From Catenuloplanes indicus (GTDB lineage Bacteria; Actinomycetota; Actinomycetes; Mycobacteriales; Micromonosporaceae): 64,000 nucleotides of DNA. This document shows, piece after piece, positions 26,650 to 35,532 of the stretch (position 1 is its first letter; every line of letters begins with the position of its first letter). Below the pieces are notes generated by a model. That model was not told the DNA's origin. It did not search any database and saw only the letters and a list, made by a program, of their open reading frames with translations. The stretch lies in contig NZ_JAUSUZ010000001.1 of NCBI RefSeq assembly GCF_030813715.1, forward strand, positions 2,604,001 through 2,668,000, in the 5' to 3' direction. The position numbers and the translations under genes are program-made.

Positions 26650-28233
26650 CTAGCTGTTGACTTTGACGGCCTCGGCCGCCGCGGGCACCTCGAGCTTCTC
26701 GCCCAGGTCGAGGCTGGAGCGGAGCTTGGTGGGCCGGAGGAAGATCGCGGCCAGGATGCCGACCACGCCGATCCCGGCCGAGATCAGGAAGATGTGACCG
26801 GTCGCGTCGCCGTACGCGGCACGCACGATGTTCTGCACCGCCTCGGGCAGCGCGGCCAGGTTCAGCGCGCTGGTGCCGGAGTCGCCGCCACCGGCCGGGA
26901 TGCCGGCCGCGGTCAGGTCCCGGGTGATCGAGTCGTTGACCCGGCGGGCCAGCACCGCGCCGAGCACCGAGACGCCGATCGTGCCGCCGAGCGAGCGGAA
27001 GAACGTGACCGTGGCGCTGGCCGCGCCGATGTCCTTCAGCGGCACGTCGTTCTGCACGGCCAGGATCAGGTTCTGCATGGAGAGGCCGACACCGGCGCCG
27101 ACCAGCAGCATCGCGCCACCGACCAGGTAGAGCGACGTCTCGTGGTCGATCGTGGAGAGCACCAGGAAACCGAGGACCAGCACGACCGTACCGGTGAGGA
27201 TGTAGGGCTTGACGTTGCCGCTCTTCGTGATCATCCGGCCCGCGACGATCGAGGAGATCAGCACGCCGGCCATCATCGGGATGGTCAGCAGGCCGGCCTC
27301 GGTCGGGCTGTAGCCGCGGCCGATCTGGAAGTACTGGCCGAGGAAGACCGCGCCGCCGAACATCGCCATGCCGACCGCGAGGCTGGCCAGGATGGAGAGC
27401 GCCGGGGTCCGCTGCCGCACGATGTTCAGCGGGACGATCGGCTCCTTCACCCGCGACTCGACCCAGACCGCGATCGCGAGCAGCAGCACGCCGCCGCCGA
27501 CCATCGCACCGGTCTGCCAGGAGAGCCAGGCGAACGAGTCGTCGACGAACGAGATCCAGATCAGGATGACGCTCACCCCGGCCGCGATCAGCGACGCACC
27601 CAGGTAGTCGATCTTCACGTCGTCCCGCTTGACCACCGGCAGCTTCAGCGTCGCCTGCAACAGGAACAGCGAGATCAGCGCGAACGGGATGCCGATGAAG
27701 AAGCACCAGCGCCAGCCGAGCCAGTCGGTGTCCACGATCACGCCGCCGATCAGCGGGCCGGCCACCGTGGCCAGTGCCATCACGCCACCGAGGTAGCCGT
27801 TGTACCGGCCGCGCTCCCGCGGCGGGATCATCGCGGCGATCGCCACCTGGACCAGCGCCTGGAGGCCGCCGACGCCGATGCCCATGAACGCGCGGGCCGC
27901 GATCAGCTGCGGCGTGTCCTGCGCGAAGCCGCTCACCAGCGAGCCGAGCAGGAAGATCACGATGGAGACCTGGATCAGCGTCTTCTTGCTGACCAGGTCG
28001 GCGAGCTTGCCCCAGATCGGGGTGGTCACGGTGGAGGTCAGCAGCGTGGCGGTGACGACCCAGGTGTACTGGGTCTGCGACCCGTTCAGCGAGCCGATGA
28101 TCTGCGGCAGCGCGTTCGAGACGATCGTCGCGCTGAGCATCGACACGAAGAGCGCCAGCAGCAGCCCGCTGAGCGCTTCCAGGATCTGGCGGTGACTCAT
28201 CGTTTCCGCCGATGGTGCGGTGGTGGCACTCAT
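26650..28233 (-). CDS. MFS multidrug efflux transporter, DHA2 (EmrB/QacA) family
   Basis: A 527-residue proton-driven exporter with 14 predicted membrane helices. It shows family features: DHA2 motif C-like VMALATVAGPLIGGVIVD, the loop GKLADLVSKKTLIQ, and LSATIVSNALPQIIGSL in helix 1. It should export hydrophobic drugs or dyes. ATG 28233 overlaps the stop of the MarR gene by ATGA, so pump and regulator are translated together, the usual arrangement for self-regulated efflux. A hairpin follows the stop. Confidence 0.92.
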   Translation of the reverse strand: MSATTAPSAETMSHRQILEALSGLLLALFVSMLSATIVSNALPQIIGSLNGSQTQYTWVVTATLLTSTVTTPIWGKLADLVSKKTLIQVSIVIFLLGSLVSGFAQDTPQLIAARAFMGIGVGGLQALVQVAIAAMIPPRERGRYNGYLGGVMALATVAGPLIGGVIVDTDWLGWRWCFFIGIPFALISLFLLQATLKLPVVKRDDVKIDYLGASLIAAGVSVILIWISFVDDSFAWLSWQTGAMVGGGVLLLAIAVWVESRVKEPIVPLNIVRQRTPALSILASLAVGMAMFGGAVFLGQYFQIGRGYSPTEAGLLTIPMMAGVLISSIVAGRMITKSGNVKPYILTGTVVLVLGFLVLSTIDHETSLYLVGGAMLLVGAGVGLSMQNLILAVQNDVPLKDIGAASATVTFFRSLGGTIGVSVLGAVLARRVNDSITRDLTAAGIPAGGGDSGTSALNLAALPEAVQNIVRAAYGDATGHIFLISAGIGVVGILAAIFLRPTKLRSSLDLGEKLEVPAAAEAVKVNS

Positions 28234-28673
28234 CGTGCTTCCTCCTTGGACAGGTACGTGGTCATGTCCCGCGAGAAGCGGGCGAGCATGCGGGTGAAGT
28301 CGTCGAGTTCCATGGGGGTCCAGCTCTCCAGCGCCTCGGCGGCGACGGTGCCGTACCAGTCGTGCATCTCCGCGATGGCCGCGCGCCCCTTCGGCGTCAC
28401 GCTGAGCACGCTGGCACGCCGGTCCTCCGGGTCCGGCGTGCGCGCGACGAACCCGAGCGTGACCAGGTGCGCGACCGCGCGGCTGACCGTGGACGGGTCT
28501 AGGTAGGTGTGCGCCGCGAGTTCCTTCACGTGGCACTCCTGGCCGCTGAGCCGATCAAGCTCCGCGAGCAGACCCACCAGTCCCGGCGGTACGCCGTCGG
28601 CCCGCCGGGCCTGCTTGGCCAGGCGCAGCGCCCGCTGCTGTTCCTGTAGCCGGTGGATCAGTTCGGTCTCCAT
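28230..28673 (-). CDS. MarR family transcriptional regulator
   Basis: A 147-residue MarR-type winged-helix repressor. The recognition helix region is YLDPSTVSRAVAHLVTLGFV and the wing is RTPDPEDRRASVLSVTPKG, both typical. It is cotranscribed with the DHA2 pump gene, whose start overlaps its stop. The dyad AACTTGC/GCAAGTT about 45 bp upstream is its likely operator. Ligands are probably substrates of the pump. ATG 28673 is the first in-frame start. Confidence 0.92.
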   Translation of the reverse strand: METELIHRLQEQQRALRLAKQARRADGVPPGLVGLLAELDRLSGQECHVKELAAHTYLDPSTVSRAVAHLVTLGFVARTPDPEDRRASVLSVTPKGRAAIAEMHDWYGTVAAEALESWTPMELDDFTRMLARFSRDMTTYLSKEEAR

Positions 28674-28716
28674 CTCAGATGCCCCTCATGTGGTTGGCAC
28701 ATGCAAGCATCCTCTC

Positions 28717-28737
28717 AACTTGCCCACTGTGCAAGTT
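28717..28737. promoter_or_regulatory. inverted repeat in the MarR/TetR divergent promoter region
   Basis: AACTTGC (28717-28723) and GCAAGTT (28731-28737) are perfect 7-bp arms separated by 7 bp. They sit between the divergent starts at 28673 and 28781. Size and spacing suit MarR dimers, which favour short AT-containing palindromes; the TetR protein on the other side could also bind. The region is less GC-rich than its surroundings, as expected of a promoter. Confidence 0.6.
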
Positions 28738-28780
28738 TGCTCATTGGGAAGCGGGTCACACAGGCCGTACCCTTCAGCCC

Positions 28781-29371
28781 ATGGATTCGCGGGCGATCGG
28801 ACTCCGGGAGCGCAAGAAGGCCGCCACCCGGCTCGCGCTGCACGAGGCCGCACTACGACTGGTGCTCCGCGACGGCCTGGCCGGCGTGACGGTCGAGGCG
28901 ATCGCGGACGCGGCCGACGTCTCCCGGCGTACGTTCTCGAACTACTTCTCCGGCAAGGAGGAGGCGCTGCTCTACGGCGACCAGGTGCGGATAGGCACGT
29001 TCCTGGACACGATCCGGGCCCGGCCGGCCGGGGAGACGCCGTGGACCGCGCTGCGCGAGACCATCGCGTCACTGCGCGACACGTTCGGGTCGCGCGGCCC
29101 CGGCGTCGCCGCCCAGCTGCGCCTGCTCCGCAAACAACCCGCGCTGGTCACCCGTCAGGCCGCGATCTACGCCGAGGTGGAGCAGGAACTCGCCGCCGAG
29201 TTCACCGCGCGCGGCGCCGCACCCGGCCTCCCGGCCCGCCTGCTCGCCGCGACCAGCATGGCCGCGGTCCGCGTCGCCACCAGCCAGTGGATCGAGGAGG
29301 ACGGCGCGACCCCGCTGACCGACCTGGTCGACGCGGCACTGCTCGTGGTCCGCCCCGCGTTCCCCGACTAA
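28781..29371 (+). CDS. TetR family transcriptional regulator
   Basis: A 196-residue TetR-type repressor. The N-terminal helix-turn-helix reads VTVEAIADAADVSRRTFSNYF, followed by SGKEEALLYGD; the rest is an all-helical ligand domain. ATG 28781 is the natural start of the MDSRAIGLRERKKAATR opening. It is divergent from the MarR/DHA2 operon and shares the 107-bp promoter region, so it may also influence the pump. The next gene encodes a second TetR-type protein 11 bp downstream. Confidence 0.9.
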   Translation: MDSRAIGLRERKKAATRLALHEAALRLVLRDGLAGVTVEAIADAADVSRRTFSNYFSGKEEALLYGDQVRIGTFLDTIRARPAGETPWTALRETIASLRDTFGSRGPGVAAQLRLLRKQPALVTRQAAIYAEVEQELAAEFTARGAAPGLPARLLAATSMAAVRVATSQWIEEDGATPLTDLVDAALLVVRPAFPD

Positions 29372-29382
29372 GATCTCCCGCT

Positions 29383-30441
29383 GTGGCGCGGATGACCCGG
29401 GCGGAGATGCAGGAGCACAACCGCCGCAAAGTGATCGCCGCCGCGCGCGCCGAATTCCTCACCCGCGGCTTCCGCGAGGCCAAGATCGACGACATCGCGG
29501 AACGGGCCGAACTGACCCGCGGCGCGGTCTACTCAAACTTCCCCAGCAAGCGTGCGCTCTACTTCACGGTGCTCGCCCAGGACGCGGCCTCGGCCACGCT
29601 CCCGCCGGCCACCGACATGCCCGCCACGGCCGCCGACGCGCTCGCCGCCTTCGCCCGCGCCTGGACCGGGCGGCTCCCGCTGAGCACCGACACCCCCCGG
29701 CTGGACGCCGAACTGCTGCCGGAGATCGTCGTCGCCAGATCACTGCACGAGCCGTTCGCCCAGCTCACCAGCCTGGCCGCGATCACACTCGGGATGACCC
29801 TGGAACTGCTGGAGGACGCCCGCGACCGCATGGTTCGCACCGCGGAGGTCGCGCTCACCACGCTGTACGGCGCCACCCAGCTGAGCACCGCGGCCCCGCT
29901 CTTCACCGACCCGTTCGCGATCGCGGCCTCGGTCGCCCACCTCAGCCGGCTCGACCTCGGCGACGGCTGGCCACCGCCGCACCTGCCGTTCACCACACCG
30001 GCGGTCGCCGCGGACGAGCCGTGGGCAGCTCCCCCGGCGACCGACGCGCTCCGCGGCGAGGCGGTGCCGTGGCAGGAGGACGGGATCGTGGCGATCCTGG
30101 GACTGCACCGACTCGCCGCGGTCGAGGAGGCACTGCGGGCGGCCGGTGGGCGCCCGGTCACGCTGGCGCTGGTCACCGGCGACCCCGCGGAACTCGGGCC
30201 GCTGGCCCGGCTCTGCGTCGCCGACCTGGCCGTGTGCCTGCGGGCCGCGGTTCCGCCGGCGGGCCTGCCCGGGTTGCGAGTGGTTCACGACGAGGACGGG
30301 GTGGTCGCGGAGGCGGCGCGGGTCTCGGCGGTCAGCGACGGCACGGAGGTCGCGCTCCGCCTGACGGCCGGACGTGTCACGGCACGCGCGACGGGCTACG
30401 GGGCGTGCCATGCGGCAGCTTCACTCGCGGGGCCGGGCTGA
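29383..30441 (+). CDS. TetR family regulator with long C-terminal extension
   Basis: A 352-residue protein. Residues 1-60 form a standard TetR helix-turn-helix (AKIDDIAERAELTRGAVYSNFPSKRALY). Residues 60-185 look like the usual helical ligand domain. The last 165 residues exceed the family norm of about 200 and are not recognised; segments such as AVEEALRAAGGRPVTLALVTGDPAELGPLARL and LRVVHDEDGVVAEA suggest a small alpha/beta fold. GTG 29383 or ATG 29392 could be the start; neither has a clear ribosome site. It probably shares a transcript with the preceding TetR gene. The added domain could sense a different signal. Confidence 0.75.
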   Translation: MARMTRAEMQEHNRRKVIAAARAEFLTRGFREAKIDDIAERAELTRGAVYSNFPSKRALYFTVLAQDAASATLPPATDMPATAADALAAFARAWTGRLPLSTDTPRLDAELLPEIVVARSLHEPFAQLTSLAAITLGMTLELLEDARDRMVRTAEVALTTLYGATQLSTAAPLFTDPFAIAASVAHLSRLDLGDGWPPPHLPFTTPAVAADEPWAAPPATDALRGEAVPWQEDGIVAILGLHRLAAVEEALRAAGGRPVTLALVTGDPAELGPLARLCVADLAVCLRAAVPPAGLPGLRVVHDEDGVVAEAARVSAVSDGTEVALRLTAGRVTARATGYGACHAAASLAGPG

Positions 30442-30944
30442 CGCGGCCCGGCTCGGCCGACCGGCGAGACCCAGCCGACCAGGACCGGCTGGCCCGCGAG
30501 GCAAGGCTGACCACGGGGCCCAGCCGACCAGCGGAACCCGGCCGACCGGCGGCACCTGTCGGCGCACGGCTTCCGGTGCACACTCAGGTCTGCCAGATCC
30601 GTAGAGGCCAACACGGGTAGCACTCGGGACCGCTGCGACGCCGGCTGCTCCGAAGACACACGTCCGCCACTCACGATGAGTAATCGGCGGCGCCGGCTGC
30701 CGCCCGGACCGCGGCAGATCAGCGCACGCGGTACGTCGGCGACCTCATTAACTCTGCGACGTGGCCGGTGATTGTCGTACCCTGTGGCGGTCCTCGCCCA
30801 AGGTGTGCTGGCTCCGGATGACCGCACCCGCAGTTGGAGAGGGTGGCAGCCCGTTCAGGCCGGGCCGAGTCCGGGGGTCGCTCTACGGAGCGACCCCAAG
30901 CCTGCATCGCGGCTACCATGAGAGCGCGTCGGCGAGCGGGTGAA
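30442..30944. other. intergenic region without recognised gene; hairpin at 30874-30897
   Basis: About 500 bp at the left border of the accessory island. The first 130 bp carry short degenerate repeats of the type cagccgaccag and cggccgaccggc. No reading frame has plausible codon use or a recognised product. At 30874-30897 a perfect 10-bp stem is closed by TACG, giving the very stable C(UACG)G tetraloop; it lies 47 bp after the barstar stop and may end that transcript on the minus strand. No RNA gene is seen. Confidence 0.6.
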
Positions 30945-31235
30945 TCATGCGAGTTCGTACGTGAAGCGCTCCTTCAGCTTCCAGGCGGCGTCCTGCTCGA
31001 CGGTCTCCTGAAGGATCCGTTCGACGCGCTCGAACGACTGGGGGCCCATCGCGGCCCGGCTGGTCCCGGATTCCGTCCACAGAAGATGCACCGGCCGCTC
31101 GACGTCGGTACTCAGCCGATCCCACAAAGCATCCAGGTTCGCACTGTAGAAGGGGCCGAAGTCCAGCAGCCTCGCGAGCTCCCGATGCAGATCGGCTTCC
31201 GAGCTCACCCGACGACCATCAAGGACTACCCGCAC
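30945..31235 (-). CDS. barstar-like RNase inhibitor family protein
   Basis: A 96-residue protein that fits the barstar family: VVLDGRRVSSEADLHRELARLLDFG, then YSANLDALWDRLSTDVERPVHLLW, then a helical end. The family's best known member inhibits the extracellular RNase barnase by covering its active site; many bacterial relatives inhibit RNase toxins of polymorphic or contact systems. GTG 31235 is the only sensible start. No RNase gene lies beside it; the next gene upstream is the plus-strand frame broken by an IS701 element. It may be an orphan immunity gene. Confidence 0.82.
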   Translation of the reverse strand: MRVVLDGRRVSSEADLHRELARLLDFGPFYSANLDALWDRLSTDVERPVHLLWTESGTSRAAMGPQSFERVERILQETVEQDAAWKLKERFTYELA

Positions 31236-31511
31236 CCCGCGATGCTATCGGGCACACGTCAATGACTCACTACGCCCACCATGTTCGCGGCAGAATAGTA
31301 CGTCGCCCGTCGCGATGTGCTCTACTCTCCAGAATGACGGGACAGTCCGCAGACCAAGTTCACTGGCAGGGCGAGGTGTACGACGTGACTGCCGTCGACG
31401 GAAACGGCCTGTTCGCGGCGGTAGGGGCCAAAGCGATCAGTACGGCGTGCTACCGGGGCTATGTAGCCTCGTACAGGGTTGACGACGACCATCTGGTTCT
31501 CGCCGAACTAG

Positions 31512-32940
31512 TACTCCAGCAGGAGATCCGTTTTACGGTTCTGTGAGTGCTTGTCTGGCGTAGTGGCTGATTTTGGCTGAGTCCTGGTGGCGGCGTCTGA
31601 AGATGGACCAAGCGATGACGTCGGTGTTGCGTCGTGCGGGGTCGAGGATCAGGGCGTGGAACAGTCGGCGGAGTTCGTTGACGGTGATGTCGATCAGCCC
31701 GTCCGGGCTCGCTGTGCTGACTGCTGCGGCTGCGGCGAGGAAGGCGTGGGCGGCGATGACCAGGGTGGTCCAGCGGTGCCATGCTTTCCAGCGGCGGTGC
31801 TGGTGTTGGTCGAGTCCGAGGCCGGTTTTGGTGGCCTGGAACGATTCCTCGATGCTCCAGCGGCGGCCGGCGACGGTGACAAGTTGGCGCAGGGCAACAC
31901 GTTCAGGGCTCCAACAGCGGTAGAAGGCCAGCTCACCGGTAGTGCGGTTGCGGCGGATCAGCAGCCAGTGGTGACCTGCGTGCTGGTCAGCGGCAAGGGG
32001 CAGCGTGATGAACGCCCAGTCGTAGTAGCGCTGTCCTTTCGCGCCCGAGCCGCCGGAGATCCGCTGCCAAGCGTGTCTCGGCAGGCCGGTGGCGATCTGA
32101 TCGGTGCGGTAGGTGCCGAGGCCGGTGGGGACCCGGTGCGAGCAGGCAACGGCGAGGACATAGCCGATCCGCAGGCCGCGTAACGCCGTGGCGAGGTTCG
32201 GGTCGCTGCCGTAGGCTTCGTCGCCGGCAACCCACCGGCAGGGCAGTCCACCAGCCACCGCCGAGGCGACCAGCCGACGCGCCAACTGCGGCTTCGTGGC
32301 GAAGCCGACGGTGTCCGGCACGCCCGCTTCGAGGCGCCGCGCGGGGTCTTCGGTCCAGGACCTCGGCAAGTAGAGAGCGACATCGACCAACGTGTGCCCG
32401 AACGGTGAGGCGTAGGACAGGTGCACCGCGAGCTGACAGTTCTCGATCTTCCCCGCGGTGCCGGAATACTGCCGCTGGACACCGACGGTGTGGGTGCCCT
32501 TCTTCAGATCCCCGGTCTCGTCGATCACCAGGATCCCGTCGGGATGCCCGAGCCGGGCCGCGACGAAATCACGGACGTCGGCACGCACCAGAGCGTCGTC
32601 CCAGCTGGCTCGACCGATCAAATCCTGCATACCGCCCGGCCCGGCGTCCCCGGCGTGTTCCGCGATCGTCCAGCAGTTCTTAACCGGCAACGGCGCGAGT
32701 AGCCCGGCCACGAAGTCGCGGACCCGGCGTCGCGGTTCCGGCCGGACGAAGCGGGTCTCGATCGTGTCCATCAACGTCTCGAACAGCTCCGACCAACGCC
32801 GGGCGTCTACTCTGTAGGCGGCAGCCACCGCCGTGTTCTCAGTAGTCCACACAACCGCTGAGCCTCGACGGTGGCTGCTTGCCGTACACGGACAAAACCA
32901 CACCAGTCACCCAGCTCAGAACGGATCTCCTGCTGGAGTA
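31512..32940 (-). mobile_element. IS701-family insertion sequence, complete
   Basis: A 1429-bp element. The outer 21 bp at 31512-31532 and 32920-32940 are perfect inverted repeats (the left begins tactccagcagg). It is flanked by CTAG at 31508-31511 and 32941-32944, the 4-bp duplication expected for IS701 elements, which prefer YTAR targets. Because CTAG is its own complement, the repeats look like 25 bp. It carries one transposase gene on the minus strand. Ends and gene are intact, so it may still be active, and the insertion looks recent. Confidence 0.93.
31533..32852 (-). CDS. IS701-family DDE transposase
   Basis: A 439-residue transposase with GTG 32852 as start; an upstream GTG at 32903 would give 456. 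DDE residues can be placed in ILVIDETGDLKKG, in AGDEAYGSD and in RRWSIEESFQATKTGLG, the YREK-like end region. It opens with a helical N-terminal domain (RWSELFETLMDTIETRF). Its stop codon abuts the inner edge of the left terminal repeat. The frame is uninterrupted, so the protein should be functional. Confidence 0.9.
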   Translation of the reverse strand: MWTTENTAVAAAYRVDARRWSELFETLMDTIETRFVRPEPRRRVRDFVAGLLAPLPVKNCWTIAEHAGDAGPGGMQDLIGRASWDDALVRADVRDFVAARLGHPDGILVIDETGDLKKGTHTVGVQRQYSGTAGKIENCQLAVHLSYASPFGHTLVDVALYLPRSWTEDPARRLEAGVPDTVGFATKPQLARRLVASAVAGGLPCRWVAGDEAYGSDPNLATALRGLRIGYVLAVACSHRVPTGLGTYRTDQIATGLPRHAWQRISGGSGAKGQRYYDWAFITLPLAADQHAGHHWLLIRRNRTTGELAFYRCWSPERVALRQLVTVAGRRWSIEESFQATKTGLGLDQHQHRRWKAWHRWTTLVIAAHAFLAAAAAVSTASPDGLIDITVNELRRLFHALILDPARRNTDVIAWSIFRRRHQDSAKISHYARQALTEP

Positions 32941-33511
32941 CTAGAGACTGATCCTGGCTATGACGGCACGCATGTGGGGGTATCGCCGGTGCGCAGCCGC
33001 GGTGTGAAAGTGTATCGAGGGCTGGGCGTGCCGGTCCCGTTCAGCGGCAGGCTACTGATCGGCGCCGGCTACGCAGACATCGACTACCTTCATATGGGTT
33101 TTCGTCCCGCTTACGGCTTTCAGCGAGTCTGGGAGTTGGTTTTCGACGTCGGTCGGTTGACGGACGTCAGCGAACGCTCCGCCGAACTTGCCGCGGTGCG
33201 CGAACGCTTCGCAGGTGTCCGGCCCGGGCCCGTTGGCGGTGAGACGACCAGCGACTGGATCGACAGAACCTTCTCACTGTCATTCTCCTACAGCTGGCCG
33301 CAGTTTCCGGGAACCGGATGATCGCGTCAGCGCCAGAGCCTCTGCGACACACTCAACTCGGCACGAGCGCGCGCCAGCCCATCCCCGGTCGCGTCACGCG
33401 GCGTGACTGCTCGCCGCTCCTGCCGCGCACGCTTGGCGGCAGAAGCGGACATGCGATCAGGGTGCATGATCATGGTCGGCAACCGGGTAAGCCACTCTGG
33501 GTGATGCTGCC

Positions 33512-34009
33512 CTACTGGGCACGAGCGGCGCGAAGTTGCGTTTCGGTGGATACGGTGTCGGGGTGGTCGTCGCCGAGCACCCGCCGGGAGTCGGTGAGGA
33601 CCTGCTCGTACAGGGTGATGGCCTCGGCCACCCGCCCCGCCGCCTGGTAGGCGTAGGCGAGGTTGTGGCGGGAGGTCAGGGTGTTGGGGTGCTCGTCGCC
33701 GAGCACCCGCCGGTAGTCGGTGAGGACCTGCTCGAACAGGGTGATGGCCTCGGCCACCCGCCCCGCCGCTCGGTAGGCGCCGGCGAGATCGTTGCGGGAG
33801 GTCAGGGTGTTGGGGTGCTCGTCGCCGAGCACCCGCCGGTAGTCGGTGAGGACCTGCTCGAACAGGGTGATGGCCTCGGCCACCCGCCCCGCCGCCTGGT
33901 AGGCGCCGGCGAGGTTGTGGCGGGAGCTCAGGGTGTTGGGGTGCTCGTCGCCGAGCACCCGTCGCCGGTCGGCGAGGACCTGCTCAAACAGGCTGATCGC
34001 CGGTGCGAG
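33512..34009 (-). repeat. 126-bp tandem repeats encoding TPR units
   Basis: Four units with a 126-bp (42-residue) period: 33884-34009, 33758-33883, 33632-33757 and a shorter last one, 33512-33631. The middle copies are nearly identical in DNA, for instance gggtgatggcctcggccacc recurs at 33613, 33739 and 33865. Each encodes a TPR of the type VAEAITLFEQVL, then RRVLGDEHPNTL. Such high internal identity indicates recent expansion or conversion. Confidence 0.92.
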
Positions 34010-35214
34010 CTGGCCCTGGAACTGGCGATAGGTGGCCGCACGATCACCGAGGTAGAGCAAGTCGGGGTTGTCGTGGCCGGGACCGATGTGCGCGGTGACC
34101 GCGTCGATATGCGGCAACAGCGCGTTCCAGCGGGGCCAGCCCGCGACGTTAGCAATCGGGTCGTCCGGAATCGCGTCCATCAGAAGCGCGACCGCTTGGT
34201 CAGCGGCATGCGTATCACCGTCTGCCGCCCGCGCTAAGGTGTTCTCGCGGGTGACCGCCTGGACCAGCCGATGCACACTCACCGCCCCGCCCTCACGGGC
34301 GACCATGTGGTAGGAGCCCAGCAGCGCCAGCGCTTCCCCGAGTTCCAGGTCATCGTCGGCCAGCGGCGTCAGCAGGTCCTCGGGGAGCCGGTCCGGGGCC
34401 AGCCACGCCAGTACGCCCAGTACCCGCTCCGCCAACAGCGACCGCCTGGTGATCGCGTCCATCGTGACCTGCCAGATCCCGGCGACCGCCTGGCCCGCCG
34501 CACCGCCCTCACCCACATGGCCCGCGACCCGGGCGAAGCTGTCCCGCAGCAGCCGCAGGTAGGCGTCGAAGCTCATACCGGCGTGCTGGCTGACGTACGC
34601 TGCTGCCTGCTCCAACGCTAGAGGGAGATCACCCAGCTCGGCCGCCAGCCGGCCCGCACCCTCCCGATCGGCGGAACCGGTCAGCCGCACCAGCAGGTCC
34701 ACACTCGCCTCCCGCTCCAGTACCTCCAGCCGCAACGGCGCCAAACCCAGCCGCGCCCACCGCGCACTACCGAGATTCCGGCGGGTCGTGACCACCACCG
34801 CACCACGACCGGTCACCTGCCCCAGCAGCGGCGCGATATCGGCGACGTCCTCCACGTTGTCCAAGACCAGCAGCCACCGATCATGTGACTGCAACCAGCC
34901 CAGCGCCCACTCGGTTGCATCCGCCAGCCCCGCCGCCGGATGCAACCGGCGTGTCAACCCCACCAAACCAAGAGCGATAGCCTCCGGCGAGTCCGCGGTG
35001 ATCCACCACACCACCCGGAACTGATCCCGGTACTCCCGCGCGAAATGCAGCGCCAGCTCGGTCTTACCGATACCACCCAGACCGTGCACCGCCGCCTGCC
35101 CGATCACCACACCACGCGCTGTCACCTCGGCCTGAAGTACATCCGCCAGCAACGCCACATCCTGTCCCGCCCCGGGTTTGATGGAGACATCCAAACCTGG
35201 GAGATCATTTAGTT

Positions 35215-35532
35215 ATGCCGGCACCGAAGAAGTACAACGATGAGCTGCGTGAGCGGGCGACCCGATTGGCGGTCGAGGCCCGCCGGGACCCGGCGTCCGC
35301 GGTCGGTGCGATCCGGCGGATCGCTGGATCGCTCGGGGTTCATCCGGAGGCGTTGCGGACCTGGGTGAAGAAGGCCGAGACCGACGCCGGTGACCGGCCG
35401 GGCACCACCAGCAGCGACGCCGACCGTATCGCCGCTCTCGAACGGGAGAATCGTGAGTTGCGGCGGGCGAACCAGATCTTGAAGTCCGCGGCGAGTTTCT
35501 TCGCGGCGGAGCTGGACCGTCCGTCGCGATGA
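35215..35532 (+). CDS. IS3-family transposase OrfA
   Basis: A 105-residue protein with a helix-turn-helix (RRIAGSLGVHPEALRTWVKKAE) for binding the element ends, and a leucine-zipper-like helix (IAALERENRELRRANQILKS) for multimerisation. The end overlaps orfB by ATGA. In the IS3 family a frameshift near this overlap normally makes the OrfAB transposase, while free OrfA acts as a regulator. The start ATG lies 28 bp inside the left terminal repeat. Confidence 0.92.
   Translation: MPAPKKYNDELRERATRLAVEARRDPASAVGAIRRIAGSLGVHPEALRTWVKKAETDAGDRPGTTSSDADRIAALERENRELRRANQILKSAASFFAAELDRPSR

Larger units (their letters stand above)
31334..33321 (+). pseudogene. hypothetical gene split by an IS701-family insertion
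   Basis: The left part (31334-31511) starts with ATG and reads MTGQSADQVHWQGEVYDV; the right part (32945-33321) continues with ETDPGYDGTHVGVSPVRSRG and ends in TGA. Joining 31511 to 32945, which removes the element and one CTAG copy, keeps the frame and yields one protein of 184 residues. As found, translation of the left part runs into the element and stops after about 12 foreign residues. The protein looks soluble and globular with many Gly, Tyr and Trp, and no known domain is recognised. It lies divergent from the barstar gene. The function is unknown. Confidence 0.85.

Noticed and set aside
30700-30944. Possible tRNA or tRNA fragment as integration site at the island border
   Set aside because: No cloverleaf arms or TTCRA-type loop could be matched.
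31508-31532. 25-bp inverted repeat as the true IS701 end
   Set aside because: The outermost CTAG is self-complementary and fits the family's 4-bp target duplication, so the repeat proper is 21 bp.
33560-34009. Regular 126-bp repeats as a CRISPR-like or satellite array
   Set aside because: Units are coding, in frame and encode TPR motifs; there are no spacers.
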